From Dryocosmus kuriphilus (lineage: Eukaryota > Arthropoda > Insecta > Hymenoptera > Cynipidae): a stretch of DNA of 64,000 nt. Each line of letters starts with the position of its first letter. The stretch's first letter is position 1. The notes under the pieces were generated by a model. It had not been told where the DNA came from. It ran no database searches and saw only the letters and a list, made by a program, of their open reading frames with translations. Positions 47,934 through 58,056 of the stretch are shown here, piece after piece. A program made the position numbers and the translations under genes. Where the stretch lies: assembly GCA_038277395.1 (NCBI GenBank), contig CM076191.1:92748822-92812821 (forward strand). The letters run 5' to 3'.

Positions 47934-49140
47934 TGAACTTCTAGCTAGTCTTCTACTTTACCCAATGAACGATCTTGTCTTGCGCAACGTTTCACCCTTT
48001 ACTCCGACACCTACAATCCCCTCACACTCCTTCCTCATTCGCACTTTTTCTCTTAAAAAACAACAGTAATAATCCATATAAAACCGACCTTACCGCGCCA
48101 GTTTTCTCTGAAGCCCCATGCACATTCACCACCCAATTCCCGATCACCCTGCTCCGCTCCCACACAGCATATAGAACTACCACGAAACTGACTCCTATTC
48201 TAACCTCAAACTTCAACACACACCATTTTGTCTCTTTTTTCTCCTTAATCTACCCTAAGCGAATCTTCCATATATTTACTCTCAACCCGCACCTCTCAAC
48301 CCTCCTGTCACCAACCTTTTTTCACACCAAACAATCTTTATTCTCTTCACAAAAGCCAAAAAGATCGCAATATCTCCATGAGCGTTTTTTTTTTTGTATT
48401 TTATCATGAACTGGTAACCGTTTACTACAATAATTACATTAATTATTAATTTTAACCAACTTTATTGAAATTATTTCTGAAACGAAATTTCTCCGTGTAC
48501 TTGCAAGTACCTACAGGTACCCAGTTACCAAAAATTGTTTATTATGTGATACATTATGGCGGTTATTTTATGGGCATGAGCAACAGGTTTACTTGTATAC
48601 CTAGAGTTCTGATTAGTTTGACGATTTTTTTCAATATTGTGTTTCTGCTTTGAAGAAATATTATAACACCGTGAATCTATTTCCGCTCCGTAATGATAAG
48701 GAATCAATGGAATTCAACTAATAACCGTTGAAATGACAAATGCAGAAATTGTGAAATAAACTGCACATGATTGCTTCTAATTTCCATCTTTTGACGTCTG
48801 AGCAAGCTTAATGCTATATAACTCACTCCATCTTATCAGAAAAAAGTAAAAAAAATTTCAGCTTCTATCAAAGCCCAAAATATAATACGGGTTTCTGGGA
48901 AATGCTTGAATTGTCATCTGGTCACACATATTTATAGTGAAGTTGAAAAACAGTCTTGAACTACTATCCGTTCACCTTATGAAGGCCCCTCAGAAATAGC
49001 TCTACATCTTTTTAAATTGCTCGTTTAAAAAAACATACCCGGCTAGCAGGTTGCCTCCTAGAGTATTTAGACCCTACCTTTGCACGCAGGGCTCTGTGGG
49101 GGTAGATTGCATACTTCCCTAGCTATTCGTGGGATTCAAT
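47934..49140. other. LINE 5' region and AT-rich spacer
   Basis: The part to about 48400 probably contains the 5' untranslated region of the minus-strand LINE. From 48400 to 49000 I see only AT-rich sequence. 49040-49140 may be the 5' leader of the next LINE ORF1. Confidence 0.4.
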
Positions 49141-50390
49141 ATGGAGACTGATAATCTTAATAAGAGCCTTTGTGAAGAGTTGTTTGGTGGTGAGATGGAG
49201 GTGATGGAGGTGATGGAGGAGAGAGACACGAGTCGATACTCGTATGCCAAGGACGATAAGAAGACTCTCAAGGTGTGGCATGAGTAGCTTGCGAAGATCC
49301 TCCAGATGATACAAGACACTGGAAACGCGATGGACCTGTTCTGTTTATTAAAGAAGAACATGATCTTCGATACGCACTATGCAATAAGAATGAAGACGCA
49401 AGACACGAAAATGGGAAGGTGAATATGGCCAGGAAGGGGAAATAGACGGTTTTCGAAGCCGAGGTGGCTCTTGCACCCATCATCAGGAAACGTGCAAGAG
49501 ACCCTACCATCAGCCCTAAGGCGACTGATGCGACCAGAGCGACGGCGAAAAAAGCTACCTCTCTGGTCACTATAGCAGGACCCGAGATCAAAAAGGAGGA
49601 ACCCGCACCCAAACCAGTGAAAAGGGCAAGGTCGAGGCGCGTGTGTCCCGATGCAGCCGTGATCCAACCGGCTGAGGAGTGCAGTTATTCTGAGATGTTG
49701 TGAAATCTCAAATGGAAGATGACGCCTGACGAACTTGGCATGAAAACCAAGGCAGTCGTCAGGGAGATCCGGACCGGTGATCCCTATCGAGATAGGAGCG
49801 ACGGCAGAGGAGAGCTCAAAACTCACCATCGCCATAAAGGAGGCGTCGGAGGCAAGGGCAACGTGCGCGAATACCTTCTCCTCACCAAGATCGAGATCAT
49901 AGATCTCGTCACTACGACGGAAGCATCGGAGATAAACGTCGCGCTGAAGAAATTCTTTGGCGAACGCATGAACGGCGAGATAAAGGTAAACATGACCAAG
50001 AAACCGTTCAGGGAGAGTCTGAAGGCTTTCGCTATGATGAATGAGGAGATGGCGGCGAGGTTGATAGGGGCGGGTCATGTCAAGATCGGGAGGGTCTCGT
50101 GCGCGGACCAAAAAAAGAAGGAGAAAAGAAGATGCGACGGCTGTCAAGGCTACGGCCATTTGTCAACTGGTTGTAACGGTCATGATAGGATGAAGAGCTG
50201 CTGGATTTGTGGCGGGAAGGAGCACCGTGCTGCAGAGTGCACCATTGCTCTGCAGTGCTACCTTTGCGCAGCCAGGGAAGATAAGTCACGGACCAACCAT
50301 TTGCCGGGTATATAGAGGTGTGCTGAATTTAGAGAGGCGATACCGAAGAGAAGTAATATTTCCGATTCCAATATATATAATGTGTCTAAA
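49141..50390 (+). pseudogene. R1-type LINE ORF1 (gag-like) with three zinc knuckles, broken
   Basis: An ATG at 49141 opens an acidic N-terminus (ELFGGEMEVMEVMEERD) with a TGA-terminated first frame (ends about 49426). The main part continues in another frame (49464-50315) with an in-frame TGA at 49701-49703. The central segment (LTKIEIIDLVTTTEASEI, VALKKFFGE) resembles the LINE gag-like RNA-binding domain. The C-terminus has CDGCQGYGHLSTGC, CWICGGKEHRAAEC and a third knuckle starting CYLC (about 50133-50270). The stop at 50313-50315 is followed in frame by RCAEFREAI, which still looks like the family. No ORF2 follows: the sequence is lost before the LTR at 50542. Confidence 0.8.
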
Positions 50391-50541
50391 AGGGTTGAAA
50401 ATTTGTAAGTTTGTCATTCATCTCAATACAAATTTTAATATTTATTACCTCTCAAATTTGCAATGTTTATAAGCAGGTTACATTTCGTTGGAATTGCAAA
50501 GATGCGTAGATTCCGAATATATTATTTTCAGATCGCTAATT
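50391..50541. other. Short AT-rich gap, left flank of the provirus
   Basis: No coding signal is visible. The last four bases, AATT, are the expected left target duplication of the errantivirus-like element; the right side lies outside the window. Confidence 0.4.
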
Positions 50542-50756
50542 TGTTATGCACTGACCTTATAAGGTAACGCATAGTAACGCGGTCACGCGCCCACGATCTT
50601 GGAAGGCTATATAATGTAGCGCCTTGGCCCAGCGCATCAGTTCTTTTACCATATTTCATATACTAAACTTGTACTTGCGTGAAATAAAGTAACTGAGCAT
50701 CTAACTTATAGCTCAGTAATACAAAGAAAGATCAATGATTAATTTTGTGCATAACA
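50542..50756 (+). repeat. 5' LTR of the errantivirus-like element, 215 bp
   Basis: The LTR begins TGTTATGCAC and ends GTGCATAACA, a perfect 10-bp inverted pair. Within it, TATATAA (50608-50614) is followed at the usual distance by an arthropod initiator TCAGTT (50637-50642) and then AATAAA (50683-50688). This gives a compact U3-R-U5 layout. It is followed by TTT and the primer site. Confidence 0.85.
50608..50642 (+). promoter_or_regulatory. LTR promoter: TATA box and initiator
   Basis: TATATAA at 50608 and TCAGTT at 50637 are about 30 bp apart, which matches insect core promoters. Transcription would start near 50639. Confidence 0.6.
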
Positions 50757-50759
50757 TTT

Positions 50760-50777
50760 TGGCGATCCTGCGAGGAT
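50760..50777 (+). promoter_or_regulatory. Primer binding site, probably tRNA-Arg
   Basis: TGGCGATCCTGCGAGGAT lies 3 nt after the LTR. Its first 12 nt fit the complement of the 3' end of an insect tRNA-Arg (…GCAGGATCGCCA), with a later mismatch. tRNA-Arg primers are known for 412/mdg1-type gypsy elements. Confidence 0.6.
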
Positions 50778-51617
50778 CAACTTTTCGAATCCTTGCATTC
50801 TACGGAATTATTAAGAAGGATATCCGATAAAAGTTGAATCGTTGTGAGGCACCCTGGAAATAAAAGAATTTTTACGAAAATTCAAAAGTCAAGGAACTTC
50901 GGATCCACCTACGGGCGACCCGATAACCACGAAAAATAAGAAAACTAGAGTTAAAACTAGTTGGCGAATTAAGTAGCCACTATTCTACTTAAAACTCTTG
51001 TTTTTCTAAATTTCACAAATTTGAACGAGGCCCGCAATCAGGCGTAAGAGACACCTGTCTACAGAGCACCAGCCAACGCCTAGGAACAGGAGTGGCAACA
51101 GCAAGTGAGCAGTAACAGCCTGGGGATACGTCGCCACGCCGAGTCAAGATCCAGATAGCAGGGGAACGAAGTCTCACGGTCAGCACTCTCCAGTCATCAC
51201 ATGGCAACGACTCATTGCAAGGTATTAATGATAGCACTTAGGTACAAATCGTAATACAAATCGTAAAACAATATTTGAAGAGAATAAATCTCCTTTGTGG
51301 TCTGCGGAAGGCAACAGATGTAAAATCAAACTTAGTTTCACATCGGGTGGAGTAAAGTTTCAAATATTGTCTAAGACATACTTCGCGTGCTCGCAAGATC
51401 TACCTTTCCTCAACAAAACAAACAAATTACTTTAAAATCTATAGTGTTGTTGTAGCACGACACTATCGAATTTTTTTGTATTAAGAGGACTAATGAGTCC
51501 AGTATACATTTAAAATTGTAACGCGGCACATCACTCGTTCACAAGCAAGTCATATAGGGTACACTCAGCTTTACACTCTAATAAAAGAAATTTAAGCTGG
51601 CACACGGAACGTACCGC
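50778..51617 (+). other. 5' leader of the errantivirus-like element
   Basis: About 840 bp of untranslated leader precede gag. I see no gene in it. Confidence 0.6.
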
Positions 51618-52818
51618 GTGCAAGAAAGTTACGCGACCGACGAAAGTGCAAGTGATTCATCCTTCGTCCCCGACCAACCTATTTTTATCACCGCAATGGG
51701 TCCCCCCTGCAGTCAATCACCTCTTGGAACGCCATCTCCGACTTGTGCCACAACAGAAGAACTGCTAACTCGTGTGTTGACACAGATGGAATGTCTAACA
51801 GTTTTATTCAATTCATTGAAGAGGGAAAACGACAACAGGATTGAGGAAATTTCGGATTTAGCCAAAAAAGTAGGATTGACAGGTGAAGTGGAAACCGATC
51901 GAGAAGCAGTACGACAACAACCAGAATTTACGAACGATTCTTCGACCGGAGAAGAAGAAGAATTAAAAGCCAAACAGAACCTAAGAATGAGAAACGAAAG
52001 TTTACTCAGACGAACCGGCGCTAGTACACGCAACACACAACCAATTTACGAAGACGAGAAAAGGATAAATGCCTCTATAGCATTGGAAACCGTTAGGACA
52101 CTCAACGGTCAAGACGACATGGTTGTCGAGGATTTTATAAAAACAATAAAACGTGCAAAAATCAGAACTACACAACCAAATTTACTTTTGGATTTAATAA
52201 TAGCAAAGGAAATACAGGGACTTGCTGAAAAGGCGATCCGGTACCAACAGATTAACTCTTACGAAGATTTATTCGAAGCCTTACGGCAGAATTTTAAGCA
52301 AACTAGCTCCTCATTAGCTTTAAAATCAAAGCTTGAATCATGCAAGCAGGGAATTACCGAAACAGTGTAAAATTATACTCTACGCTTTAGACAAATTATA
52401 AATGAAATAAACTACATGGTTCAAGCTCAACACACCAACCTGATAGAAAGAAGATTAAAGATTAGACTACAAGAACAGGAAGCATGAATAGGTACTACCT
52501 AAACCTCAAAAAGGAAATAGGAATACAAGTTCGACTTCTCAAGCCGAATACTATCACAGAAGCCCGGACACACGCTATTGAAACCGAAATGTGGCTCAAG
52601 GAAAGCCAGCCAGAAAGAACGAGCATGCCGGTACTGAAAGCAACTCCAAGATTTACAAGACCTCAAACTGCACCCCGCACAAACGCAAACACCATTGGAA
52701 GCAGAGTCCCTAATCAAATATTGCTTTGGCTGATAGAACCAAGATGAGTTGTCACAAATGTGGGAAACTTGGACACTTTGCTAGCCAATGTTTCAGGAAA
52801 CAGGGTTTTCAACTAGGA
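51618..52818 (+). pseudogene. gag: gag of the errantivirus-like element, broken
   Basis: The first frame (51618-52370, 250 codons) has an acidic, Ser/Thr-rich N-terminus. A capsid-like helical part follows (VEDFIKTIKRAKIRTTQPN, LIIAKEIQGLAEKAIRYQ). A TAA at 52368-52370 interrupts it; the same frame continues with NYTLRFRQIINEIN. A frameshift moves the rest to 52484-52747, and a single CCHC knuckle, CHKCGKLGHFASQC, is encoded at about 52748-52795 in yet another frame. This is a structural protein of virus-like particles; with at least three breaks it is not functional. Confidence 0.8.
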
Positions 52819-52857
52819 TGAAGTTCAGGAGCAAATAGACTACAACGACTCAGCAGA

Positions 52858-53433
52858 GTGTCTGCAGTATGCGGAAGACTCCGATCTATACGAGCCAAAC
52901 GCAGGACTGGAAGCTACACACTACTAGTAGACTCAGGTGCAGCTATTAACCTTATTAAAGAAAAGGTCATTGACGGTAAGGATAATAGAAGAAAATTCCT
53001 AAAAAAATTCATAATGGGAAGAGATGAACATACCTCAACTGAAATAGCTACTTTGAACTTTTTCGGTAAAGAACACACATTTTATGTAGTCCCAAACAAT
53101 TTTCCGCTACCAGAGGAAGAAATCTTCGGTTTAAAATTTTTTTCAAAACATGACCGATATGCAATAACACCCGACTACTTGATACTCGATAAAATTAAAT
53201 TACCTCTACACGACGACGGAGAATTCGTTCCGGCGAAATCCGAGAAAACCTTTAAAATCATTACAGGAGATCAAAACCAGGACATTCTAATTCTAGATAA
53301 GGAAAATATTCCTAACGAAATATACAGAATACAGGATGGACATGTTAAAATCTCGGTATTAAACCACTCAATAGAACCACAACTTGTAACATCAAGAATA
53401 GAGTACGAACCTATCTTAGCAACAAATTCATGA
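52858..53433 (+). pseudogene. pro: Retroviral-type aspartic protease region
   Basis: The catalytic motif LLVDSGAAINLI occurs about 24 residues into this 191-codon frame (near 52924-52955), followed by a long linker with EEIFGLKFFSKHD. The frame ends just before RT, in a different register from the RT frame (53430 onward), so a frame change separates them in this copy. The apparent ATG at 52858 is unlikely to be a genuine start: the protease would normally be made as part of a Gag-Pol polyprotein. Confidence 0.8.
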
Positions 53434-54880
53434 GACATGAATCAACAAAAAGGGGAGGATGTTACATGGCCCGAATTCAGAAAATACTAGAACTCTCCAA
53501 ATTAAACCATTTAGAAAAGGGACAAAAGGACTTCATCGAAAGACTAATACCAAAATATCAAGAAGTCTTCTCACTAGATACAGAACCTTTACCGTGCACA
53601 AACCTAACAGAACACGAAATAATACTGAAGTCAGGAAAAAAAATAAATCTAAGATCACACAAACTACCGGAAAAACACAGAGAGTTCTCCTTACAAGAGA
53701 GAGAAAGGTTATTTAAAAAGGGTATCGTTAGAGAATCGCAATCTCCTTACAACTCACCGTTATGGGTAGTTCCCAAAAAATGGTACAAACTACGCATGGT
53801 GATTGACTACCGAAAAATAAATGAGGATACAGACCAAGATGCATATCCGTTACCCGTGATAGATGATATCCTTGACCAATTGGGAAAAGCAAAGTTCTTT
53901 TCGGCCTTCGATCTTTCGGCAGGATTCCGTCAAATTCCTATGAAAGAAGAGGACAAAAAATACACTGCTTTCTGCACATCACAAGGGCACTTTGAGTACA
54001 ACAGAATACCTTTTGGCCTTAAGAACGCCCCAGCAACCTTCCAGAGAATGATGGACAATGCGTTTAGAGGACTGACAGGAAATAAGTGCTTCGCTTACAT
54101 CGATGCCATTGTAATTTACGGGAACACCATAGAACAACATAATACAAATTTGGAGGAAGTATTACAAAGAATTAATAACTTAGGTCTGCGTTTAGAAACA
54201 AGCAAATGTGAATACCTTAAGCCCGAACTTAAGTACACGGGTCACATAATAGCCAAAGATGGAGTTAAATCCACCCCCGAAAAGCTTAGCGCCATTCAAA
54301 ATTTTAAACAGCTAAAAACCGTAAAAGATGTACAGTCATTTCTGGGACTAGCTGGATACTATCGAAAATTCATCAAAAACTTTTCTAGCATAGCCAGGCC
54401 ACTAACCCGGTTGACCCAAAAAGAAACAATTTTTGACTGGACACCAGATTGCGAAAAAGCCTTCTTTGATATAAAACACGCCCTAGTCTCAGCACCTGTC
54501 CTCAAGTTTCCAAACTTCAAGGAACAGTTCACATTAACAACCGACGCCTCTAACCAAGGACTTGCCGCAGTATTGAGTCAGAAAGGTCACCCTTGCCTCT
54601 TCATCTCCAGAACTCTCAACAAAGCAGAAGGAAAATATACTACATCAGAAAAAGAACTGTTAGCATTGTATGGGCTATGAAGCAATTAAGGCAATATCTG
54701 ATAGGAAACAAATTTAAAATTCAGACCGATCATCGAGCACTAGTTTGGCTGCACAAAGCAAAGGACCGAAGTTCCAGATTATTACGTTGGAGACTTAGGA
54801 TGGAAGAATATGATCACGAAATCGAATGTGTGAAAGGAAAAGAGAACAAAGTCGCAGACTGTCACGACTATTTCCCTTGA
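53430..54880 (+). pseudogene. pol: Reverse transcriptase and RNase H, catalytic Asp lost
   Basis: RT motifs occur in order: YNSPLWVVPKK, RMVIDYRKINEDT, DAYPLPVIDDILDQLG, FDLSAGFRQIPM, RIPFGLKNAPATFQRMMD. The catalytic box then reads YIDA (54096-54107) where YIDD/YLDD is required, so one metal-binding Asp is Ala. The thumb region (FLGLAGYYRKFIKNFS) leads to RNase H with TTDASNQGLAAVLSQ. A frameshift near 54670 moves the RNase H end (IQTDHRALVWLHKAKDRSS) to the frame ending at 54880. Enzyme activity is excluded by the YIDA change and the frameshift. Confidence 0.9.
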
Positions 54881-56297
54881 ACGATATCATAGAAAAAGCC
54901 ATAGCTGAAGCAGGATTAAATCAGGACGAAGATATGGATGAAGATTTGCTCGATGAATTAGAGAAACAATTACCAAACATATAAATTCTTAACACACCCG
55001 TTATAAAACATGAGAGAATGCTAAAGGAAGAAGAGAAAATCAAAATTCACAACAAAAGAATAAGAGAACCATCAATGGAAAGTAACTCGGAAAATAACGA
55101 CACAAATCTTTCTGAATCACCAACACTAGAAAAGAAAACATTATACGACGAGTTTACAAACTGGAGACTAAATCCATCTTATGGCAAAGTCAGGACAAGA
55201 CCTAGTGCGGTAGGAAAACTCTGGAAAGAAGTTGAAAAAGAAGAAATGCCCAAATTCAATGAAGAAGATTAGCTCAGAAAACTTGGTTGGATCATCGAGG
55301 AAATAGCAAACAAGAAATTGACCATCGTGAGATTAATATTCAGAGACCCACTATTTTCGACCTTAGAAAAAGAACTTGCACAAGAAATGATAGAGTTCTT
55401 GTTCAACTATTATCCTCATTTAAACTTCCATATGTGTTTTTCACCCACATGAGAACTAAATGGAGAAGAAAAAAGAAGGATACTAGTTGAAGCAGAAAGC
55501 ATAATACCAGATATCCCCCTTTCTGCCAACGATAAAATCTCTTTGGACATCTTTGGACCGTTACCAACGACTGAAAAGGAAAATAAATATATACTAAGTA
55601 TTTAAGACCGCCTTACTAGATACACCGTTTTAATACCATTGCAGAACGAAACTTTCAACTCCATAGTCGAGGCATTAATTGAGCACTATATCTGCACCTT
55701 TGGAACTCCCAAAACTATACTCACAGACCAAGGATCAACCTTCCTTTCAGACCTAATGTTACAGTTTGAGAATGCGCTCAATATCCAACATGTCAAAACT
55801 ACGTCTTTTCACCCTCAATCCAATGGAAATATCGAACGAATTCATTCCACGTTACTAAACCTCATTAAAACCACCATTGCAGAAAATAACAAGAATTGGG
55901 ACGAAAACATAAAAATGATAAATTTTACTATAAATACCACCCCGAACCAAACAACTGGCTATACCCCTTATGAACTTACTTTCGGAAGAAACCCCAATAT
56001 CCCCATACTGTAGGAACTTCGTCAAACCCCACACATCAAGAATTCGTAAGAAAATGGAAGTGAAAACACGAAGCGATTATTAGAAAAGCAAAAGAATGCA
56101 TTCAAGTGAAACTCGAAAAGACGAAGAAGAGATTAGATGCAGACATTACTAGGAAACACCCTATTTACAAAACAGGAGATAAAGTAAAAATTCTGAACAA
56201 CACCAAAGAGAATAAATTGGAACAATCATGGAAAGGTCCGTACGAAATATTAGAAATCTTAGACAAAAATAATGTAAAAAGTTCAAAACAAAGATAA
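54881..56297 (+). pseudogene. pol: Integrase region, zinc-binding domain missing
   Basis: 55018-55272 and the stop-broken frame to about 55495 hold the connector after RNase H (NWRLNPSYGKVRTRP, TIVRLIFRDPLFSTLEK). The catalytic core has Asp in ISLDIFGPL (about 55545), Asp in ILTDQGSTF (about 55728) and Glu in GNIERIHSTLL (about 55838), the last two in 55639-56013. The C-terminal part (56106-56297) shows KTGDKVKIL and WKGPYEILEI, a GPY/F-like module. Between ELNGEEKRRILVEAES and the core, the HHCC zinc-binding domain expected in this family is absent, so it was deleted. A TAA at about 55603 and a TAG at 56011-56013 break the frame. Confidence 0.82.
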
Positions 56298-56347
56298 AAG
56301 CCAAAGGGTACACTTAGATCAATGTATGCCTTACTTTTCAGAAGATC

Positions 56348-57155
56348 GTGACGACACTGATCCTATCTCTAGCTGCAGTTACGACTAAGGCTAACTACAC
56401 AATATCGGACGTCCAAGGAAACATTTATATCGAAGAAGAAGCAAAAGTCCACCTCTATCATGAAACTTTTGTAATCGGTATGAACGTCACCTCAAACAAT
56501 CAAAGATTAGAAGCTATCGACATCACCATCCAAAATGCGTAGACAGCATGCGGAAACAACTGTTCCAGTACACAGGCAGTACAGCTTATTATGAGAAGGT
56601 TTGATAGATTACAAAATAAAGAACACATATTAGAAAAAACTTCTAGGAAAACAAAAAAGAACTAAGAGAGGTCTAGCTAATTTCGTTGGAGATATTTCAA
56701 AAACACTTTTCGGTACATTAAACGAAAAAGATCTTACCCAGTTCGATGCCGGATTTGACAAAATATACAACGACAATAGAGAAATAGCCAAGGCTATCGG
56801 TAATCACACAAAAATATTAAAGCTTATCCTTGACTCGTCTTCAATGAACCATAAAGAATTTTTAACTAACCAGCAAATTGAAGACAACTTAGCCCAACAA
56901 CTTAGTAGCGCAATCAACAATGCCACCAAGAACAACTTCATTAGCAGAAAACTAGATTTATCTACTATCCTTCTAGACGAAGCTAATGAGGACATACACA
57001 TGGCTATCGACGCCATCCACGATGGTAAACACGGCACAGTACATCCTCAAATTCTTACTCCGGCTATATTGAAAGAAACCTTGCAAGAATTCGAAGAGAA
57101 ACAAAGAAAACTATACCACTTTGATGCGAAAGAAGATAACTATCAACATATAACT
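56348..57155 (+). pseudogene. env: env, N-terminal part (baculovirus-F-like), broken
   Basis: The segment opens with a hydrophobic signal-like stretch (LILSLAAVTT) followed by YTISDVQGNIYIEEEA. It has a TAG at 56540-56542 and further frame breaks to about 56650. A furin-type site R-T-K-R followed by G (56658-56672) precedes a fusion-peptide-like LANFVGDISKTLFG, the hallmark of insect errantivirus and baculovirus F-type envelope proteins. The downstream helical region (KAIGNHTKILKLILDSS) runs to the inserted element at 57156. This would be the membrane fusion protein of an infectious insect retroelement; here it is a relic. Confidence 0.8.
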
Positions 57156-57604
57156 CGGTAAGAAGGTGTGAATTGAATTTGATTAATGTGCGAAAAATAT
57201 TGTCGAATTTCAAACTTTTTGAATACCTAATCAATTCCGTTTTTGAAATATGAGTTTTAATTCCTATTAGTGGAAAAGGATTGCGCCTCACTTTAATTCT
57301 GTTTAATGTGTGCAAAAGTTTGAACACATTTTAATTATTTGACAAATGAAGAAACTGAAATCAATCTAATCCTATTAAATGTCATGAGCCAACCTCAAGA
57401 GTTTTACTCAATTTAATTCTCTCTATGAAGGATTAATTGTCAATGTTTTAATCTGGAACAATTCGTTTAACTAAAAGTGCATCCAATCTAATCTCGATCA
57501 ATACAAATATCGATGAATTTAAAACGTTTCGAATTCCTAACTAATTCCGTTTTTCAAATTTTTCGTCCGCATTCTAATTCAGTTTAATTGGAAGCTTCTT
57601 ACCG
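57156..57604. mobile_element. Small inverted-repeat element inserted in env
   Basis: The left end begins CGGTAAGAAG and the right end is its exact complement, CTTCTTACCG (57595-57604). Inverted similarity continues weakly inward (AATTGAATT / AATTCAGTTTAATT). It is 449 bp, non-coding and AT-rich, with an internal direct repeat around AATTCCGTTTTT (about 57230 and 57544). The env frame resumes just to the right (STLSVAIIKG), which supports insertion. The target duplication is unclear. Confidence 0.6.
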
Positions 57605-57610
57605 GGAATT

Positions 57611-57880
57611 GACACTAGCACTCTTTCAGTAGCAATCATTAAAGGATTATTTACTTACATCTTAGAAATACCCGTCATAGAAACTGAGGAAGGATCCCTC
57701 CAACACATAATTCATATCCCTCACTCTTTTAATAAAGTATATTTTTCTATGATTCTCGAGCATGAGTACGTTATCCGTTACAGAGATTCTTATCTGCCAA
57801 TTGAGAGAAAGGTACAAGAATGCAAGTGTATTTCTAATTACGAAACGTGTAGAAGACAACAAATCAACATTAATGAATAG
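57611..57880 (+). pseudogene. env: env, middle part
   Basis: This open segment of 89 codons ends in TAG (57878-57880). LFTYILEIPVIE, IPHSFNKVYF and ECKCISNYETC fit the ectodomain of the F-like envelope, with Cys spacing as in that family. It lies between the small inverted-repeat element and the satellite array. Confidence 0.7.
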
Positions 57881-58003
57881 TGAATAGTAGCATTAATGAA
57901 TAGTGAAACTGTGAAGCAACATTGCTCAAAAAGAGCCCCAAAACTAAATATAATACAAGTAAAAAATATAATCCAACACTTCCAGACCATCACCATTTAA
58001 TTC

Positions 58004-58056
58004 AAAAAGTTTTGACGTTTCGTCATTGGTACAATGACCTCTTCAGAATTCCTTTA
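58004..58056 (-). ncRNA. Candidate type I hammerhead ribozyme in the first array unit
   Basis: The minus strand reads CTGAAGA (58046-58040), one extra G, GTCATTG (58038-58032), loop TAC, CAATGAC (58028-58022), GAAA (58021-58018), CGTC (58017-58014). This is the hammerhead order: CUGANGA core, perfect 7-bp stem II, GAAA, then a minimal ACGU stem III and a GUC cleavage triplet. Stem I can form from 58055-58047 with 58013-58005: 2 bp, an AA/AA internal loop, then 5 bp. The one departure from consensus is the extra G between the core and stem II. Similar minimal type I hammerheads are known from newt satellites, Penelope-like elements and animal retrozymes. Confidence 0.5.

Larger units (their letters stand above)
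36357..48400 (-). mobile_element. Minus-strand R1/I-type LINE, split by two RTE insertions
   Basis: With the two inserts removed this is about 4.8 kb of a two-ORF LINE read right to left: coiled-coil ORF1 (about 47933-46960), endonuclease and RT (about 46880-44274), and, beyond the inserted RTE, the C-terminal Cys motif (39560-39214). A 3' untranslated region is then split again at 36543/39103. Both ends are approximate: the 5' end is guessed from loss of coding character near 48400, and the 3' end from the ...GTACTAAAC-like end near 36357. I found no target duplication. The R1/I grouping rests on domain order and motif style. Confidence 0.65.

Noticed and set aside
47056..48069. Long plus-strand open frame of 337 codons
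   Set aside because: It is Leu/Ser/Phe-rich low-complexity translation of the complement of a purine-rich LINE ORF1. The minus strand carries the coiled-coil protein.
51484..51502. Hammerhead-like CTAATGAGTCC in the errantivirus leader
   Set aside because: The core would need CTGATGA and a following GAAA. Here it is CTAATGA, and no GAAA follows the small hairpin.
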